A DNA stretch of 64,000 bases from NCBI GenBank assembly GCA_963965975.1, contig OZ014418.1, forward strand, positions 694,501 through 758,500, in the 5' to 3' direction. Below are positions 1 to 12,499 of this stretch, piece after piece. Made by a program: the position numbers and the translations under genes. A model generated the notes under the pieces. That model was given only the letters and a program-made list of their open reading frames with translations. It made no database searches and was not told where the DNA came from. Numbering within the stretch: the stretch's first letter is position 1; each line of letters begins with the position of its first letter. This DNA is from Xestospongia bergquistia (taxonomy: Eukaryota > Porifera > Demospongiae > Haplosclerida > Petrosiidae).

Positions 1-840
1 ATATTGGTAATAATACCAACATGTTCTCAGGTGGAATGTCTTCAACATGTAGGAACCTCTCCTGTTAATTTTACTCATTGTAATATCTCTTGTAATTTAT
101 TTATTCATCCATTATCCAGCCATGTATCCATTTTCTCTATACATCTATTTTTAGGTACCAGTTTATTTACAAGTCAAACAGATGATATGTTAGGTACAAC
201 TGGAGGTCTAGGATGGAAGTGGTCTTTGAAGTAGTGCTGGCATGTTTGATCTGGACTGTTTGGATTTGTAAGCAATTTTGGGGGTGGAGTCAGAACTAGT
301 TCAAGTGGTCTTAGTTGGAAGTTGTCTTAACTTTACATGAATGTACTACATTGGTGAATTATATTTGTTATAATCTCTGATTGATTTAGAACACCTATAT
401 ATCTTATTAAAAGGTATATATTATGTTCTATGAACTATTGTTGTTATACAATATATCTAATAGACTTACTATATTACTGTATGGGTAAAGCCAATGGAAC
501 TGGTCTATTTTCTGGTAAAGGAACATGTAATAAAGATTGTATATGTCATTTGTATATATTACACTGTTTGTGTAATATTGAAAGTAAAGTGAGAGACTCA
601 GGTTAGTATACCTGACCTAATTATTATTATATTTATATTTATTATTTTATTATATTGTTATATACTATTATTAACATTAACTGACAACATACATTACAAT
701 CAATAAAGTTAATTAATTATTACTGTGTGTACTCCCAATATGATATTGTGAGTAATACAAGAATTAATTACATTGACATCATTAACTATTACAACTGATA
801 AACTTAATATACTACTCCCAGAGTACTATAAGTTAAATGT
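1..840 (+). pseudogene. NUP98-like GLFG-repeat exon relics (copy a)
   Basis: The block is not an intact gene. Short open pieces read GTSLFTSQ (about 153-176) and NGTGLFSGKGT (about 494-526), and a Gly-rich tail is readable only after a frame change. These resemble the GLFG/FG repeats of nucleoporin NUP98. The assignment depends mainly on the sister block at 12,500-14,760, where a GLEBS-like motif follows. Frames are broken between pieces, so this copy is almost certainly non-functional. An alternative is another low-complexity Gly/Phe gene. Confidence 0.45.
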
Positions 841-1151
841 GTATATATTACAACAGATATCAATATACAGATAATTGTAATTGTTTTTTAAAAATGGAAA
901 ATTGGGTGAAGTCATCCAATCACTTGAAACTTTTTATGAAGTTGCTACTCTAAGATGTTAATATTTTAAAAAATACAAACGTGCTCCTTGTATGAACTCA
1001 ATTGAATTTTTTGAGGTTGTGTTCAATTGATTTTTTAAAGATAGCTTACGATTATTAAATTCAAATCTTTAAAGACAACTTTATGTGGACAAAATTTTTG
1101 AATCGAATCTAAAATTTAATTGTTTTTCTAAGTAGTGGGAGTGGCTCAGAC

Positions 1152-2032
1152 ATGGAGTCTTCATCTATAATTCTCCTGTTCACTGTAAGTAATACACTAA
1201 CAAATATAATTAAATGTAATTACAATTTGTCAGGAGTTTCAAAAGGAGTTAGATTTGAAATATGATAAATATGAACGCCTAGTAAAACTAAGTCGTGACA
1301 CCACTATTTTCAGTAAGAGGATCATCTTTCTTCTTCATCGTGTCTCAGAGCAACAACATAAAAACAGTGAACGTTCTAGTTGAAGCTCAAGAGAAACTGT
1401 CTACTGTTATAGAGCTCCTTCGTCAAATAGCATCTGAACTTACAAACGAGGACCCAGCAAAATTCTATAAATCATACACTAATGGTGTCCAAGAATTTGT
1501 TGAAGCATTTTCTTTTTTTGTTTTCCTGAAAGAAGGTAGGTTGATATCTTTTATTGAGATGCAACAATGGTTGACATTCTCAAAGAAAGAGTCAATTGAA
1601 GAACAAGAACAATCTAGAGAAATAATAGAATATGGTGACAACTTTGACCAATCAAATATTCTTACCACTAACAATGAAGAGAAACAATTTGTCTTTCCTC
1701 TAACAGAATTAGAGTATGTTCTTGGTGTTGCTGATTTAACTGGTGAGCTAATGAGATTGACTGTCAATGCTGTTGGTAATGGTAACTGGACATTACCTTT
1801 CTCTATTCTTTGCTTCATTCGAAGCATCCAAAGATGTTATCAAAGTCTACGGCCCATCACACGAGAAATACCACGTAAATTGCAGACAATGAATGACAGT
1901 GTCTCTAAGATTGAACAAGTGTGTTATTCTATTAAAATTAGAGGTTCTGAACAACTTCCTAAACATATTTTACCAGTAGAGTCACAAACTCTTCAAGAAA
2001 CAGAAGAATGGCCAGACAGCCATCAAATGTAA
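1152..2032 (+). pseudogene. TSNAX: TSNAX-like, copy 1, frameshifted
   Basis: This is a copy of translin-associated factor X, partner of translin in the C3PO RNase. Exon 1 (1152-1184) encodes MESSSIILLFT and splices in phase 0 to an exon starting at 1234 that encodes the family hallmark [14 protein letters not shown]. An extra A near 1370, compared with the intact copy at 33,137, shifts the frame and gives a stop a few codons later. The remaining frame (to 2032) keeps the translin-fold motifs LGVADLTGELMR and SIKIRGSEQLPKH. A single-base assembly error cannot be excluded, because everything else is intact. Confidence 0.85.
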
Positions 2033-2209
2033 TCCATCAGCTATCTTGTGATGTCACGGGAAAAAATTGAAAAGGATTGGTACTTTGTATTCATAACTGA
2101 TAGTAACCTACATTGAAAACAACATGTGATATTAAAATTGGTGTATTCCAACATGCTCTTTGTATATAAAGGGAAGTTTCTGTATCTAAAATTATCATGA
2201 GATTACATC

Positions 2210-2437
2210 ATTCAAAATACCCTATTGAACCTAAAAATAGTAACCATGTGGTAGAAATGTATTGCTACATAACCAATTACATGACGAAGTAACCATTTAA
2301 GGTTAGTCTTTAAAAACTCACATTTAAATATTTCACTCCATTCCGTTTGAAGAGTACGAAAAGCTACAGCAAGACTACCTCCAATTCTGTTAAAAACAGT
2401 TAGAAAATTTGTACAATGATCTTGTACTTGAATAAAG
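2210..2437 (-). pseudogene. Kelch-gene 3' fragment, copy 1
   Basis: On the minus strand this matches the 3' part of the last exon of the complete kelch gene (34,184-34,400). It encodes the end of the shared helical domain (NRIGGSLAV..RTLQTEW) and the tail after it. Homology stops at about 2437, inside the exon, where an unrelated AT-rich stretch leads to the Death-domain gene. No upstream exons remain, so this is a duplication scar. Confidence 0.75.
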
Positions 2438-2657
2438 TCAATTAAAATAGAAGAATGACTACACTAGATGTAATCACTTACTTTTGAGTTTGTTTACTAC
2501 ACAAGACATCACTTGCTTTTTAATTTTACTTGCTTTTTACTTTTGAGTTTCTTACAGATGTAATTATCAATTGTTACTCCGCCTACTGTTTATTTAGTTG
2601 TTATGAATATATAATATCCATTCCTGTGGAAACATTCCTGTCTTTAGCCGCTTCTCA

Positions 2658-5600
2658 ATGGATGACTCACTCGAAAGCTACAGGAAAGCCGTTATTGATA
2701 CCTTTAATTCTCAATATGCCAACCTCAGTTCAGCTCTACAAGGATGTATGACAAAATTTACTGAGGAAGCATTTACCGTTAAGCTGACATCTGAGTCTGT
2801 TATGAGAAGTGAGAATTTTGCTGACATAGCTAATGAATTTAAAACTGGATTGAAGTTGAGGAAGACTATAGAGGAAATACAGACGCATTGTTATTGTCTT
2901 GTTAGAATTCTTGAGGATCTTGGTGGACCAGCAGCAATTGTTGGTAGGAATCTTGCTACAGAGCTGTCAACATTAACTGCACAGTATCGTGGTATGTCAT
3001 GTTAGAATGGAATAATTAAGTGTACCTTTAATTGGAGATCATGTTTATGAATTAGGAACATGTGCAAAAATTTTGAAAATTCCATTGTTATGGAACTAAA
3101 CAAGCTTTAGTTATAATGCCATAGTTAACACTAGTATTATATAGTCTCGTCCCCAGACTGTATACCCCCTTAGGGAGACTTGCTTCAAATTCTTGGACCT
3201 ATAGTGTCATTAGCATGATGTGAGTGATCATATGACCTTGAAAAAAAAATGTGTGATTAGTATATAGAAGACTACCTTTTATCTGGTGCATATGGCAGTC
3301 TAGGGATGATATTATAAGTCAATTCTATTGTTATATTAACATTACTTTAATTAACACTGTAAAAATTGATCTGTTAATTTTAACAACCAACTAATAGTTT
3401 ACATAAGTGGTTACTATGGAATCTATAATTAATATAAATTACTCATTTATTATATAATTTGTTGTTATGTTATTATAAAGTAACTAGTTAAAGTAATAAT
3501 ATTAATTTTCATAATGTTCATGAACTTAACTTTCACATTTTAATTATCTATAATAATGATAGTCACACAAACAGTTAAATAATCATCATATTATGAGATA
3601 TTGATCAGTTCTAGTATCATTATAAATCATTTAAAGTACTGATATATTATCATGTTATACACTATATATTGTAATTAGGGTGTGTCTTAATGCTCATGGT
3701 TTTTCCTTGTGAGATATTGACCCCACCCATTATTATATAATGGTAGCTCTCATATAATTAGTAAATATGCTAATTTAAATAAGAATTATATATTTAAATA
3801 TTACTTATATTATCTTTATTATTGTAATGTCTCTTTAATTACATTAGATCTTTCCAGTCTATTCAGTCAGTATGGTCTATCATATGAAGAAGTAGATAAA
3901 GAGTGTGATGATGGAGTTTTCATTGAGGTCTCACAACATATGAATGATGACTATATAACAGCTGGTCATTGTCTTGGTTTATCAACTGAAAAAGTGCGTC
4001 ACATTTCACAAAGTGATAAAAATGATGTACAAAAGAAGAATGAGTTGTTGTGGGCATGGAAAAGGAAAAATGGTAGTGGAGCTACTTCCAAAGAATTGGT
4101 GAAAGCTTTCTTGAAAATGGAAGATCGATTCATAGCTGAATCTATATTAAGATATCTTTTTAAGAAATTTAAATCAGATTTAAGTCAAAGTGGTTGTATT
4201 CTTAATCCACAAAAGGCTAAAAAGAATTGGGAAGAATTAACACCAAGTGAAAAGGAAGCAGTGCGAAATAAGCTGATGGATGAAAATCATGATGTACGTA
4301 AAGCATACACTGTTTTTGTTGCCCAACTAGTACATTCTTTTAAAGAGCGCAAAGTGGACCCAATGGATATTCAGTGGGTGGCAAATAGCTTTGGTGCTTT
4401 AGAAAGCAGGCAAGAAAATACCACCGTCTTCAATTTTAGTAAAGATGACAGTATTGCTGCTGTTTTTTCAGAGTTAACCAGGTATTGTACGTGGTTTAAC
4501 TATGAGCTACTTCAGGTTATCCTTGATATTTTGGGCAACAATTGTGAGAAACAGTACTTAAAGTTATATGAAGAGGAGCATCTCATCCCATACTTAACTC
4601 GCTCCATTTTTGACATACCATGTACTCCATTACAAGACTCTCAACTTACTAGTGTTCTTCTTAAAGTGTCTGCAGATCTTGTCATAACTGGAGGAGAAGT
4701 AAAAGCTATTCAACGTAACCTTGCCAAATTACTGGGTTTTCAAAGTAGTGCTATCTTACACTTCCATAATTACAATGAAGGTTGTATTGAATTAGTATTT
4801 AGTCTTCCTACAGTAGTATTGGAGAATAGCTCTCCTAAATCCAAGCTGTTCACTTACATTAAATGGGACAAGTCAAGTCAATCTTACAAAGTTAATGTTG
4901 ATCTAGTGACTGTATTGTAAGTATTATTTTAAATATATTCTCACTTTATGATCATATTTCAGAACATATTGTGAGAAACCAGAAGTATCTCTACTTGTTA
5001 AGTTGCTGCATGAGAAAGAGGATGTTCTTAACGAACTTTTAGAGAGAGAAAAGACAAAACAATGTTAGTTATTTTATATGTATATATTCTGACTAATACT
5101 ATATTGTGTTATCAATTACATACATAACTACTAGTTTGCCATCAAGTCATCATATTATATTCTAAACTCTGTATGATTACTTTCACTGACAGCTAATGAT
5201 AATCATCACTGTATTATATGTGTATATTTTATTAGTACTAGGACACAGTATGGAGAGAGAAGGATCACAAGATCAATCATCAACTGACACTTTATCAGGT
5301 ACATGTACATTAATGGAGATATAACTATGTACCTAATGTAAACAGAGAAGCTGAAACTATCAGAGAAAATGAGTAAGGCAAAGACCTTAGAGATAGAGGA
5401 GTTAACCAGACATAAAGAAGGTGAGCTAAAATACTGATAGTAGTACATACCATATATGGTTATGTTCTATAGCTACTAATAAAGTGTTAGTAGAGAAACA
5501 AGAAAAGATTGAGGCATTACAAATGGAAATAAAATCACTAAATATAGAAGTAATGGAGAGAGAAGAAAGTGGAATCAGTCAGTTAATTGAGAAAATTAAA

Positions 5601-6817
5601 GGTAAGTAAAATAGAAAATGTTATTACAGAAGCTGAAGGCAAATATCCAATTCTACTTCGAATTTCATATTCTGCTTTGAAGTTTCCGAAAATATTCAAT
5701 TCTAATTTACAGTTTTATCCTAAAATTCCAATTCTATTTTCTATCCTTCAATGGAATATTTAACAACTAAAATCCTATACCCCCACCCTAACTGGAAACA
5801 TATCCTTTCACTCCATTTTAAGAGACAGCTCATGGTACTCATGCTCCATACTTCAGTTCAGTGAGACTTCATTGAGCAATGGCAAATAGAATTGGATGTC
5901 TGTTATGACATATGTTTACAAAACTACAATTATTCTAAATAGAATTCAATTAACATTTTAATTATCATTAATATAAATTATTGTAGATCCAAGAATTAAC
6001 ACAAAATTGAAGAAGACAATGTCATTAGAAGTTAGTCAGTTAAAATCTACACAGAAAGGTGAGAACTTAACAGATATTATTAATATTTCATGCTCCTTCT
6101 ATTTATTGTCTTTTCTCATTATGTGCTCCTGTTGTTATATATAATTATTATGTTTTAAATCTAATATTAATATACATGTGCTGTACATGTGCTTTGTATT
6201 ATACAGAATTACAGAAGGAGCTACAATCATTACAAGAGATAATAACATCTCTTACTTTACAACTACGAGAGAAAGAGGAAAGAAATGTTCATTTAACAGA
6301 GAATATAAAAGGTATATTAACAACATGTATAGCTCTTTACTTTATCTATTGTAGATCTGAGGTCTAGGATATTAGAGGTAAGAGATCTCCTTAAAACTAG
6401 TCATCCAAAGCTAAGTCAAAAACTTGAAGAACCACTTGCTAGCAAACAAGAAGGTATATGTACACCTGTTCTTTATATAACTTATATACTCCTGTACATT
6501 CTTTATCACTTCATATTTCAGACATAGAAGCATATGAGTTGGTTGACAAGATGAAAACACTAGAGGACCTCACATCTACTGTCCAAGAAAGAGAAGGTAT
6601 TATATAACTATGTACAATATCTTATATTGTGTATTGTGTAGCTATTGACAGACAACAAGAGATTACAAAATTACAGGAGATGATTAGTTCACTAACTCTT
6701 CAATCGACAAAGAAAGATAGAATCATCACTCAGTTAACATCAAAAAATACAGATGAGGAGGACAGCCAAGAGGAATCATCAGATGATGAAGAAGTACCAA
6801 GTAAGCTGCCATTATAA
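2658..6817 (+). CDS. Death-domain/coiled-coil protein, copy 1
   Basis: The gene has eleven exons: 2658-2991, 3848-4916, 4963-5063, 5236-5298, 5346-5420, 5473-5601, 5987-6058, 6207-6311, 6355-6453, 6522-6596 and 6642-6817. They join in frame to 765 codons. Residues 1-111 form a helical domain shared with the kelch protein at 34,184. Residues about 112-220 contain a Death domain (AGHCLGLSTEKVRHI, then LLWAWKRKNGSGATSKELVKAF). Residues about 220-467 form a helical region I do not recognise. The rest is Glu/Lys-rich coiled coil made of small exons, ending in an acidic DEEDSQEESSDDEE tract. Death domains mediate homotypic signalling, so a scaffold or receptor role in innate immunity is an inference. 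The ATG at 2658 is chosen because the reading frame upstream is broken here. The last exon either reads to TAA at 6815-6817 or splices at 6801 (gtaagc, phase 1) to the LRR exon at 8471. Confidence 0.8.
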
Positions 6818-6915
6818 CTTTAGTAATATTTAAAACATGTCATTAAACTATACAATGTATATATGGTACAGTATGTAGTGGTTTGTAGCACACTCTTATA
6901 ACATATGATAGGTCT

Positions 6916-6950
6916 TAAATTTCACATACAACAACTGTATGTGAAATTTA
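6916..6950. repeat. Perfect hairpin, 15-bp arms, 5-nt loop
   Basis: TAAATTTCACATACA (6916-6930) is exactly complementary to TGTATGTGAAATTTA (6936-6950), around the loop ACAAC. It lies 99 bp after the possible stop codon of the Death/coiled-coil gene. Unit 3 keeps the core near 26,932-26,962 and unit 2 has a degraded version near 19,196. It may be a 3'-end structure or a tiny MITE. Confidence 0.8.
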
Positions 6951-7188
6951 TTACATGAAGACACAAGTCTATTTCATTAGTTGCTTTCATCACCACTACC
7001 TGTTGTCAATATTGAGTAAGAATGAGTAATGGATTCATCATTGATGACACAGTAACATAAAAAATACAACTATCAAATATTTCTCACTAATCTATAATAG
7101 ATCTCTATGATAATATCTGTCATAATAGTACTTACACATGTACCAATTAATGTAGTCCAAGTTATTGTTTACTTCAAGATACTTTCAC

Positions 7189-7227
7189 AGCTTGAGTATA
7201 ATGTACCTAGGATATTATACTCAAGCT
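7189..7227. repeat. Perfect hairpin, 14-bp arms
   Basis: AGCTTGAGTATAAT (7189-7202) pairs with ATTATACTCAAGCT (7214-7227) across an 11-nt loop. In unit 3 the left arm is present at about 27,195-27,208, but the loop, the right arm and following bases are replaced by another element. Confidence 0.8.
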
Positions 7228-8357
7228 TCATTCCTGTACCTCATCTATTTAGTGCTATATTTATATACTAGTATAGTTGTATATGACCTACCACTAATTG
7301 ACACAACAAATAAAATAACAATAAGTCACATGATCATTAGAGATCAAGAAGTCAACAATAAACACATTCTAATAATACAGGAATAGTTATTCTTGATATC
7401 AGTACCTAGAGCTAGAGCTATGTTCACATGACGGAGGAATTGAGTATATAATTTGAAGACTATTTGTCACCTTGTTCTAGTGGACACAAACATTGACTGC
7501 TGAACTTTACTTCATATAAGGAATATACCAGTATGATGCTTTGTAGTGAATAATATTATAACTATGTCCATACATGTACTGACATGATATATAGTACATG
7601 TAATATAGTGGAAATATTGGAGAGAATAAAATTTAAAGCTTACAATGTATTATGTAGAAGTTGTAGACTACAATCATCACTAACATGATCAAATTAATTC
7701 CTCACCAATATTTTCAGTTATATGTATACATGTACTATCATGTATGATGAAAAGATAAGACTAAAAATGGAGAAAAGACTAGCTACCAGAAGAATAGTAA
7801 ACTTGAGCTGATATGAAAATACTGTTATGATATCTTTGAGTTAACTAGTGTTAATTAGCTGACAGAGAAATGATGTCACTGCAGCTTCAATGTTGATAGG
7901 ATTGTTTCCAATAAATTATATATTTTTCAAAAACATTAAAGTACATTATAGACGACATAACTTACATTACAATATGATATCACAATACTAAATATAATGT
8001 TTTATTAGATTATGACATTTGTAAAGGAAAAGAGAAATGTCAATCAGTTGATATAAACACACAAATGACAAGTCAAACAAAACTTTGTTACCAGACATCA
8101 TGATAATTCATCCTTGAGTGTTGTTTCTTAATTGTGACTCATCTTGATTAGTGATATGATTGAGTCATCCTCAATGACAGCTATATGACAGTTCGTTATC
8201 TTGTGTGTTCGTCTCAATAGTAGATAGTTATGTCCCCATCTTAGCTCAGATCTTCTAATACAGTAAATTATTAGTATAACACTCAGTAAATTTACGCCCG
8301 TTTTTGTAGAATCCGTTCATCTCCGTACATCGTTGTTATAGTAACCTAACACTAAAA

Positions 8358-9042
8358 ATGGCGTCATCTTCTTCGTTAGGCCTTGACAATCGTATTTGAG
8401 CATGTTAGAGTGTGTGTATAACTATTGTTGTGTATGTAAAATATTATATAGTAACTATATTTTATTATAGGAGACACTGGAAGTGTTAAGTGGGAGAGTG
8501 ATAGAGTTATACTTACTTCATCTACTGTGGCAGAATGTAAAGAAGTGATACATCAATTAAAGAGACGACAACATACAACATGGTGGATTGAACTCTACAC
8601 ATTATCTCCTCAAAGTTTACTAACAGTATTAACTGATATTAATGAATGTAAAGTGAGGGAACTTGAGATATGGAACACTCATTTTGATAGTAACTGTATC
8701 AGTCAACTATCACAAGTAATAACTTATAACAAAACAATGGAGTACCTACGTCTTATCTCCTCACCTCTCTTACCAAATACTTACCAATTACTAACAACAG
8801 CTCTAACTAATAATACAATAATCAAGCTATTAGTCTTGTATTATGATCCTAACATTACTGATAATGATATACCACATTTCTCTCATTTAATCAATAATAA
8901 TAATACATTAGAATATCTATATCTCACTAACTGTACTAATATTACTAAATTTGGTATACAACAATTACAAAATGTTGTTGTTAATAATAATAGTTTGAAG
9001 GGTTTGTTTGTTAATGGTAATAGACTCCGTGATAATTATTAG
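8358..9042 (+). CDS. Leucine-rich-repeat gene or C-terminal LRR exon, copy 1
   Basis: The main exon (8471-9042, acceptor ttattatag) encodes about five to six repeats of the LxxLxL...N type. The strands are ELEIWN, YLRLIS, LLVLYY, YLYLTN and GLFVNG, separated by helix segments such as NCISQLSQVITYNKTM. Two gene models fit. In one, a small first exon (8358-8391, ATGGCGTCATC..., donor gtattt) joins in phase 1 to give a 201-residue protein with its own promoter. In the other, exon 11 of the Death/coiled-coil gene joins in phase 1 to give a 950-residue Death-coiled-coil-LRR protein. An AATAAA signal lies at 9083. Compared with copies 2 and 3, the helices are identical while the exposed strand residues differ, as expected of a recognition surface. 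Confidence 0.75.
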
Positions 9043-10629
9043 TTATTTTTGTACTATTGTTGTTATTGTATTTTTTAATGAAAATAAATTATTTTAAATT
9101 CAAATAAGTCAATTATTAATTAAATACTTTAGTTTCCAGTTCTTTGTCTTCTAAAAAAGTTAACAATTTTTATAATTCACTTCTTCTCTAGAAAAACTCA
9201 ACTTCTCTACTTGACAATTGACCACGCCTACATTAATTAATAATAAAAAGCTTCAATATTGTTATTTCTAATATTTACAAATACAATTATAACAAACAAA
9301 CTAGACTAAATTGTACATTAATAGTCCTCTAGTTAGTAGATATATAAAATTAAATATTATCGCTACGTCTAATACCACTAATTACTACTGCTAATAAAAA
9401 AATCCATTAATTAAAGCCAATTAATTTGACAAATCACTTAAAAACTTATTTCCTATACACAAAATTCACTTAACAAGTTGTTATATTTAATAACACGTTC
9501 TATTTAATAATATACTCACTTTTAACAATTCCATTAAAGTACTGATCCATACAACATCAGATGATTTCTTGATAACATTACAACTATTAACTTACTACTA
9601 AATAAACTTAGTTTATATTAACAGTAGTAGACTGTATCTAGTAGTTAGCAGTTTTGCTAGTTAGTTAATTTCTATCATTAGTAGTTTCTAGTAAAGAAGA
9701 CTTAAAGCAGTAAAGACTTAAGCAGCAAACTTTTTCTCACCGACAGCTGCTGGTTTCTCCAGCTGCTACTTTAATGGGTGTGGTCTGTAACTATGGAAAA
9801 ATGCAAACCCGCGAGTAAACATGGCGGTAAGAGTGGTGTTTTATTATTAAACAAACTACAGACTGAAGGAAGAGGAGGAGACAAAGGAATATTATATCAA
9901 TAGTTCATATGATGTCTGTTCTAGTCATAACATTGTACCACTGAATGCATTAAGACTGAAGACACTGCACAAAAAGAAAGATCACACAGAAATGTGATAG
10001 AAGGTAATGACTCTGTAGATTGTTTCACTGGTAAGTATATTAAATGTATATATACTACAAGAGATATCAATATACAGACCAAGAATTAACACATAATATG
10101 TCAATAATTTACCTTCTACTTTGTAGGACCATAGATATTAGAGTACTCTAATATCTATGGTAGGACACGTTTGAAAATGGACATTCTACCAACTGCTGGA
10201 TGGATTTGCTCCAGTTACATTAAAATTAAAATCAATCAAAATAAAGGAATGATTATAATTCCATTATTTTGTATTTTATGATGTCAGGTTCTATCATTGA
10301 AACTGTTCTTTATTAAAAAATGGAAAATTGGGTGAAGTCATCAAATCACTTGAAACTTTTTATGAAGTCAAAGTTATAGGTCCTTGTTAAGTGACATTAA
10401 TATCACTACTCTAAGATTTTGTGTTAATATATTAAAAATACTAAAGTGCTTCTTGTTTTACTAGTAATATGAACTCAATTGAATTTTTTTGAAGTTGTGA
10501 CTTTTTAAAGATACCTTAGCATAATTGAATTCAAATTTTTAAAGACAAGGACAAAATTTTTGAATCAAATATTCCTTTTTAAAATTTTATTGTTTTTCTA
10601 AACTAATAAGTAGTGGGAGTGGCTCAGAC
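9043..10629. other. AT-rich spacer, unit 1/2
   Basis: No convincing gene is visible. A possible first exon, ATGGCG followed by donor gtaaga (about 9821-9832), is conserved in all three spacers, with a short stretch encoding TEGRGGDKGILYQ before a stop about 45 bp later. This may be the relic of another gene's 5' end. The stretch ends with the 34-bp palindrome at 10,128 and a block shared with 860-1140 upstream of TSNAX. Confidence 0.5.
10128..10161. repeat. 34-bp perfect palindrome (copy in unit 2)
   Basis: The half-site ACCATAGATATTAGAGT is followed directly by its exact reverse complement, with no loop. The same 34 bp is at 21,092-21,125 in unit 3. The palindrome has survived without mismatch in both copies. 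It could be a dimeric protein-binding site, or the relic of paired transposon ends. Confidence 0.85.
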
Positions 10630-11513
10630 ATGGAGTCTTTATCAACAATTCTCCTGTTCACTGTAAGTAATACACTAACAAATATAATTAAATATAATTA
10701 CTGTTTGTCAGGAGTTTCAAAAGGAGTTAGATTTAAAATATGATAAATATGAACGCCTAGTAAAACTAAGTCGTGACACCACCATTTTCAGTAAGAGAAT
10801 CATCTTTCTTCTTCATCATGTCTCAGAGCAACAACATAAAAACAGTGATGTTCTAGTTGAAGCTCAAGAGAAACTGTCTACTGTTATAGAGCTCCTTCGT
10901 CAAATAGCATCTGAACTTACAAACGAGGACCCAGCAAAATTCTATAAATCATACATGCACTAATGGTGTCCAAGAATTTGTTGAAGCATTTTCTTTTTTT
11001 GTTTTCCTGAAAGAAGGTAGGTTGATATCTTTTATTGAGATGCAACAATGGTTGACGTTCTCAAAGAAAGAGTCAATTGAAGAACAAGAACAATCTAGAC
11101 AAGTAATAGAATATGGTGACAACTTTGACCAATCTAATATTCTTACCACTAACAATGAAGAGAAACAATTTGTCTTTCCTCTAACAGAATTAGAGTATGT
11201 TCTTGGTGTTGCTGATTTAACTGGTGAGCTAATGAGATTGACTGTCAATGCTGTTGGTAATGGTAACTGGACATTACCTTTCTCTATTCTTTGCTTCATT
11301 CGAAGCATCCAAAGATGTTATCAAAGTCTACGGCCCATCACACGAGAAATACCACGTAAATTGCAGACAATGAATGACAGTGTCTCTAAGATTGAACAAG
11401 TGTGTTATTCTATTAAAATTAGAGGTTCTGAACAACTTCCTAAACATATTTTACCAGTAGAGTCACAAACTCTTCAAGAAACAGAAGAATGGCCAGACAG
11501 CCATCAAATGTAA
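10630..11513 (+). pseudogene. TSNAX: TSNAX-like, copy 2, frameshifted
   Basis: Exon 1 (10,630-10,662) and the exon from 10,712 keep the same phase-0 structure as the intact copy. A 4-bp insertion (ATGC) near 10,955 changes the codons after KSY and gives an immediate stop. Downstream, the frame from about 11,022 to 11,513 still encodes the translin-fold C-terminus, including LGVADLTGELMR. The break sits at a different place from that in copy 1, so the copies decayed independently. Confidence 0.85.
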
Positions 11514-11756
11514 TCTATCAGTTATCTTGTGATGTCACGGGAAAAAATTGAAAATGATTGGTACTTTGTATTCATAACTGATAGTAACCTACATTGAAAA
11601 CAACATGTGATATTAAAATTGGTGTATTCCAACATGCTCTTTGTATAAAAAGGGAAGTTTTTGTATCTAAAATTATCATGAGATTACATCATTCAAAATA
11701 CCCTATAAATCTAAAAATAGTAACCATGTGGTAGAAATGTATTGCTACATAACCAA

Positions 11757-12480
11757 TTACATGAAGAAGTACCATTTAAGTTTAGTCTTTAAAAACTCAC
11801 ATTTAAATATTTCACTCCATTCCGTTTGAAGAGTACGAGAAGCTATAGCAAGACTACCTCCAATTCTGTTAAAAACAGTTAGAAATTTTGTACAATGATC
11901 TTGTACTTCTGAGAAGCTGTTCATAAAACGCATTGCTGAAACAAACTCTTGTACTATACTATCAAAAGTAGGTGACCGTCTAATAGCTTTATTAATGAGA
12001 CCAGCTTGAAATAACTGGTTTGCTAAACAGGTCATACAACTTTGTGACATGTCGTGTAAGTCAGCATAATGGTTGTTAATGCTTCTCTCAACAGTAATTC
12101 CTGGAAATAAAATACTTTAGTCATCTTTTACATATAATATCTCACCTTGTCTTACATGAAAATCAAATTGTACATGAGTTGTTTGGAGAGTATAGTATAG
12201 GGTTTGGTCCTCTGTTAAAGTAACAGTCTGCTGTGTCCTAGATTCAACTTCGTGAACAATTGTATCTCTCCCATCTAGTTCTTCATAAAGCTGTTCTCTT
12301 GGTTTTTGAAGCTTCCTCTTACAAGTGCAGTGTTGTTGTTCTTGTTTCAACTGATGTATTTGTTGTTTTAAATCTTGAATCTGTTGTTGAAGTGATTCTA
12401 GTGTCTCTTGATGAACCTGGTGTTTTGTTTCTAGTTTCATTTCTTGGCAACTTTGATGGTTTCTGTCTGGTTCTTGAACT
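11757..12480 (-). pseudogene. Kelch-gene 3' fragment, copy 2 (last two exons)
   Basis: This minus-strand piece keeps the last exon (helical domain, CMTCLANQLFQAGLINKAIR) and most of the coiled-coil exon (QQQIQDLKQQIHQLKQEQQ). Compared with the complete gene it has a 27-bp in-frame deletion at the start of the last exon. The kelch repeats are gone. Homology stops near 12,480, where sequence like 31,890 (the NUP98-like block) is joined on. The fragment has no start exon and is presumed dead. Confidence 0.8.
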
Positions 12481-12499
12481 TGAATTGGAGGGGTGATCT

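Larger units (their letters stand above)
6818..8357. other. AT-rich interval between Death/coiled-coil gene and LRR exon
   Basis: I see no coding exon supported by splice sites here. The stretch is either an intron of one large gene or an intergenic region holding the LRR gene's promoter. It contains two perfect hairpins (6916-6950 and 7189-7227). In unit 2 almost all of it is deleted (only 19,099-19,331 remains), and in unit 3 a foreign element sits at the second hairpin. Confidence 0.6.
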
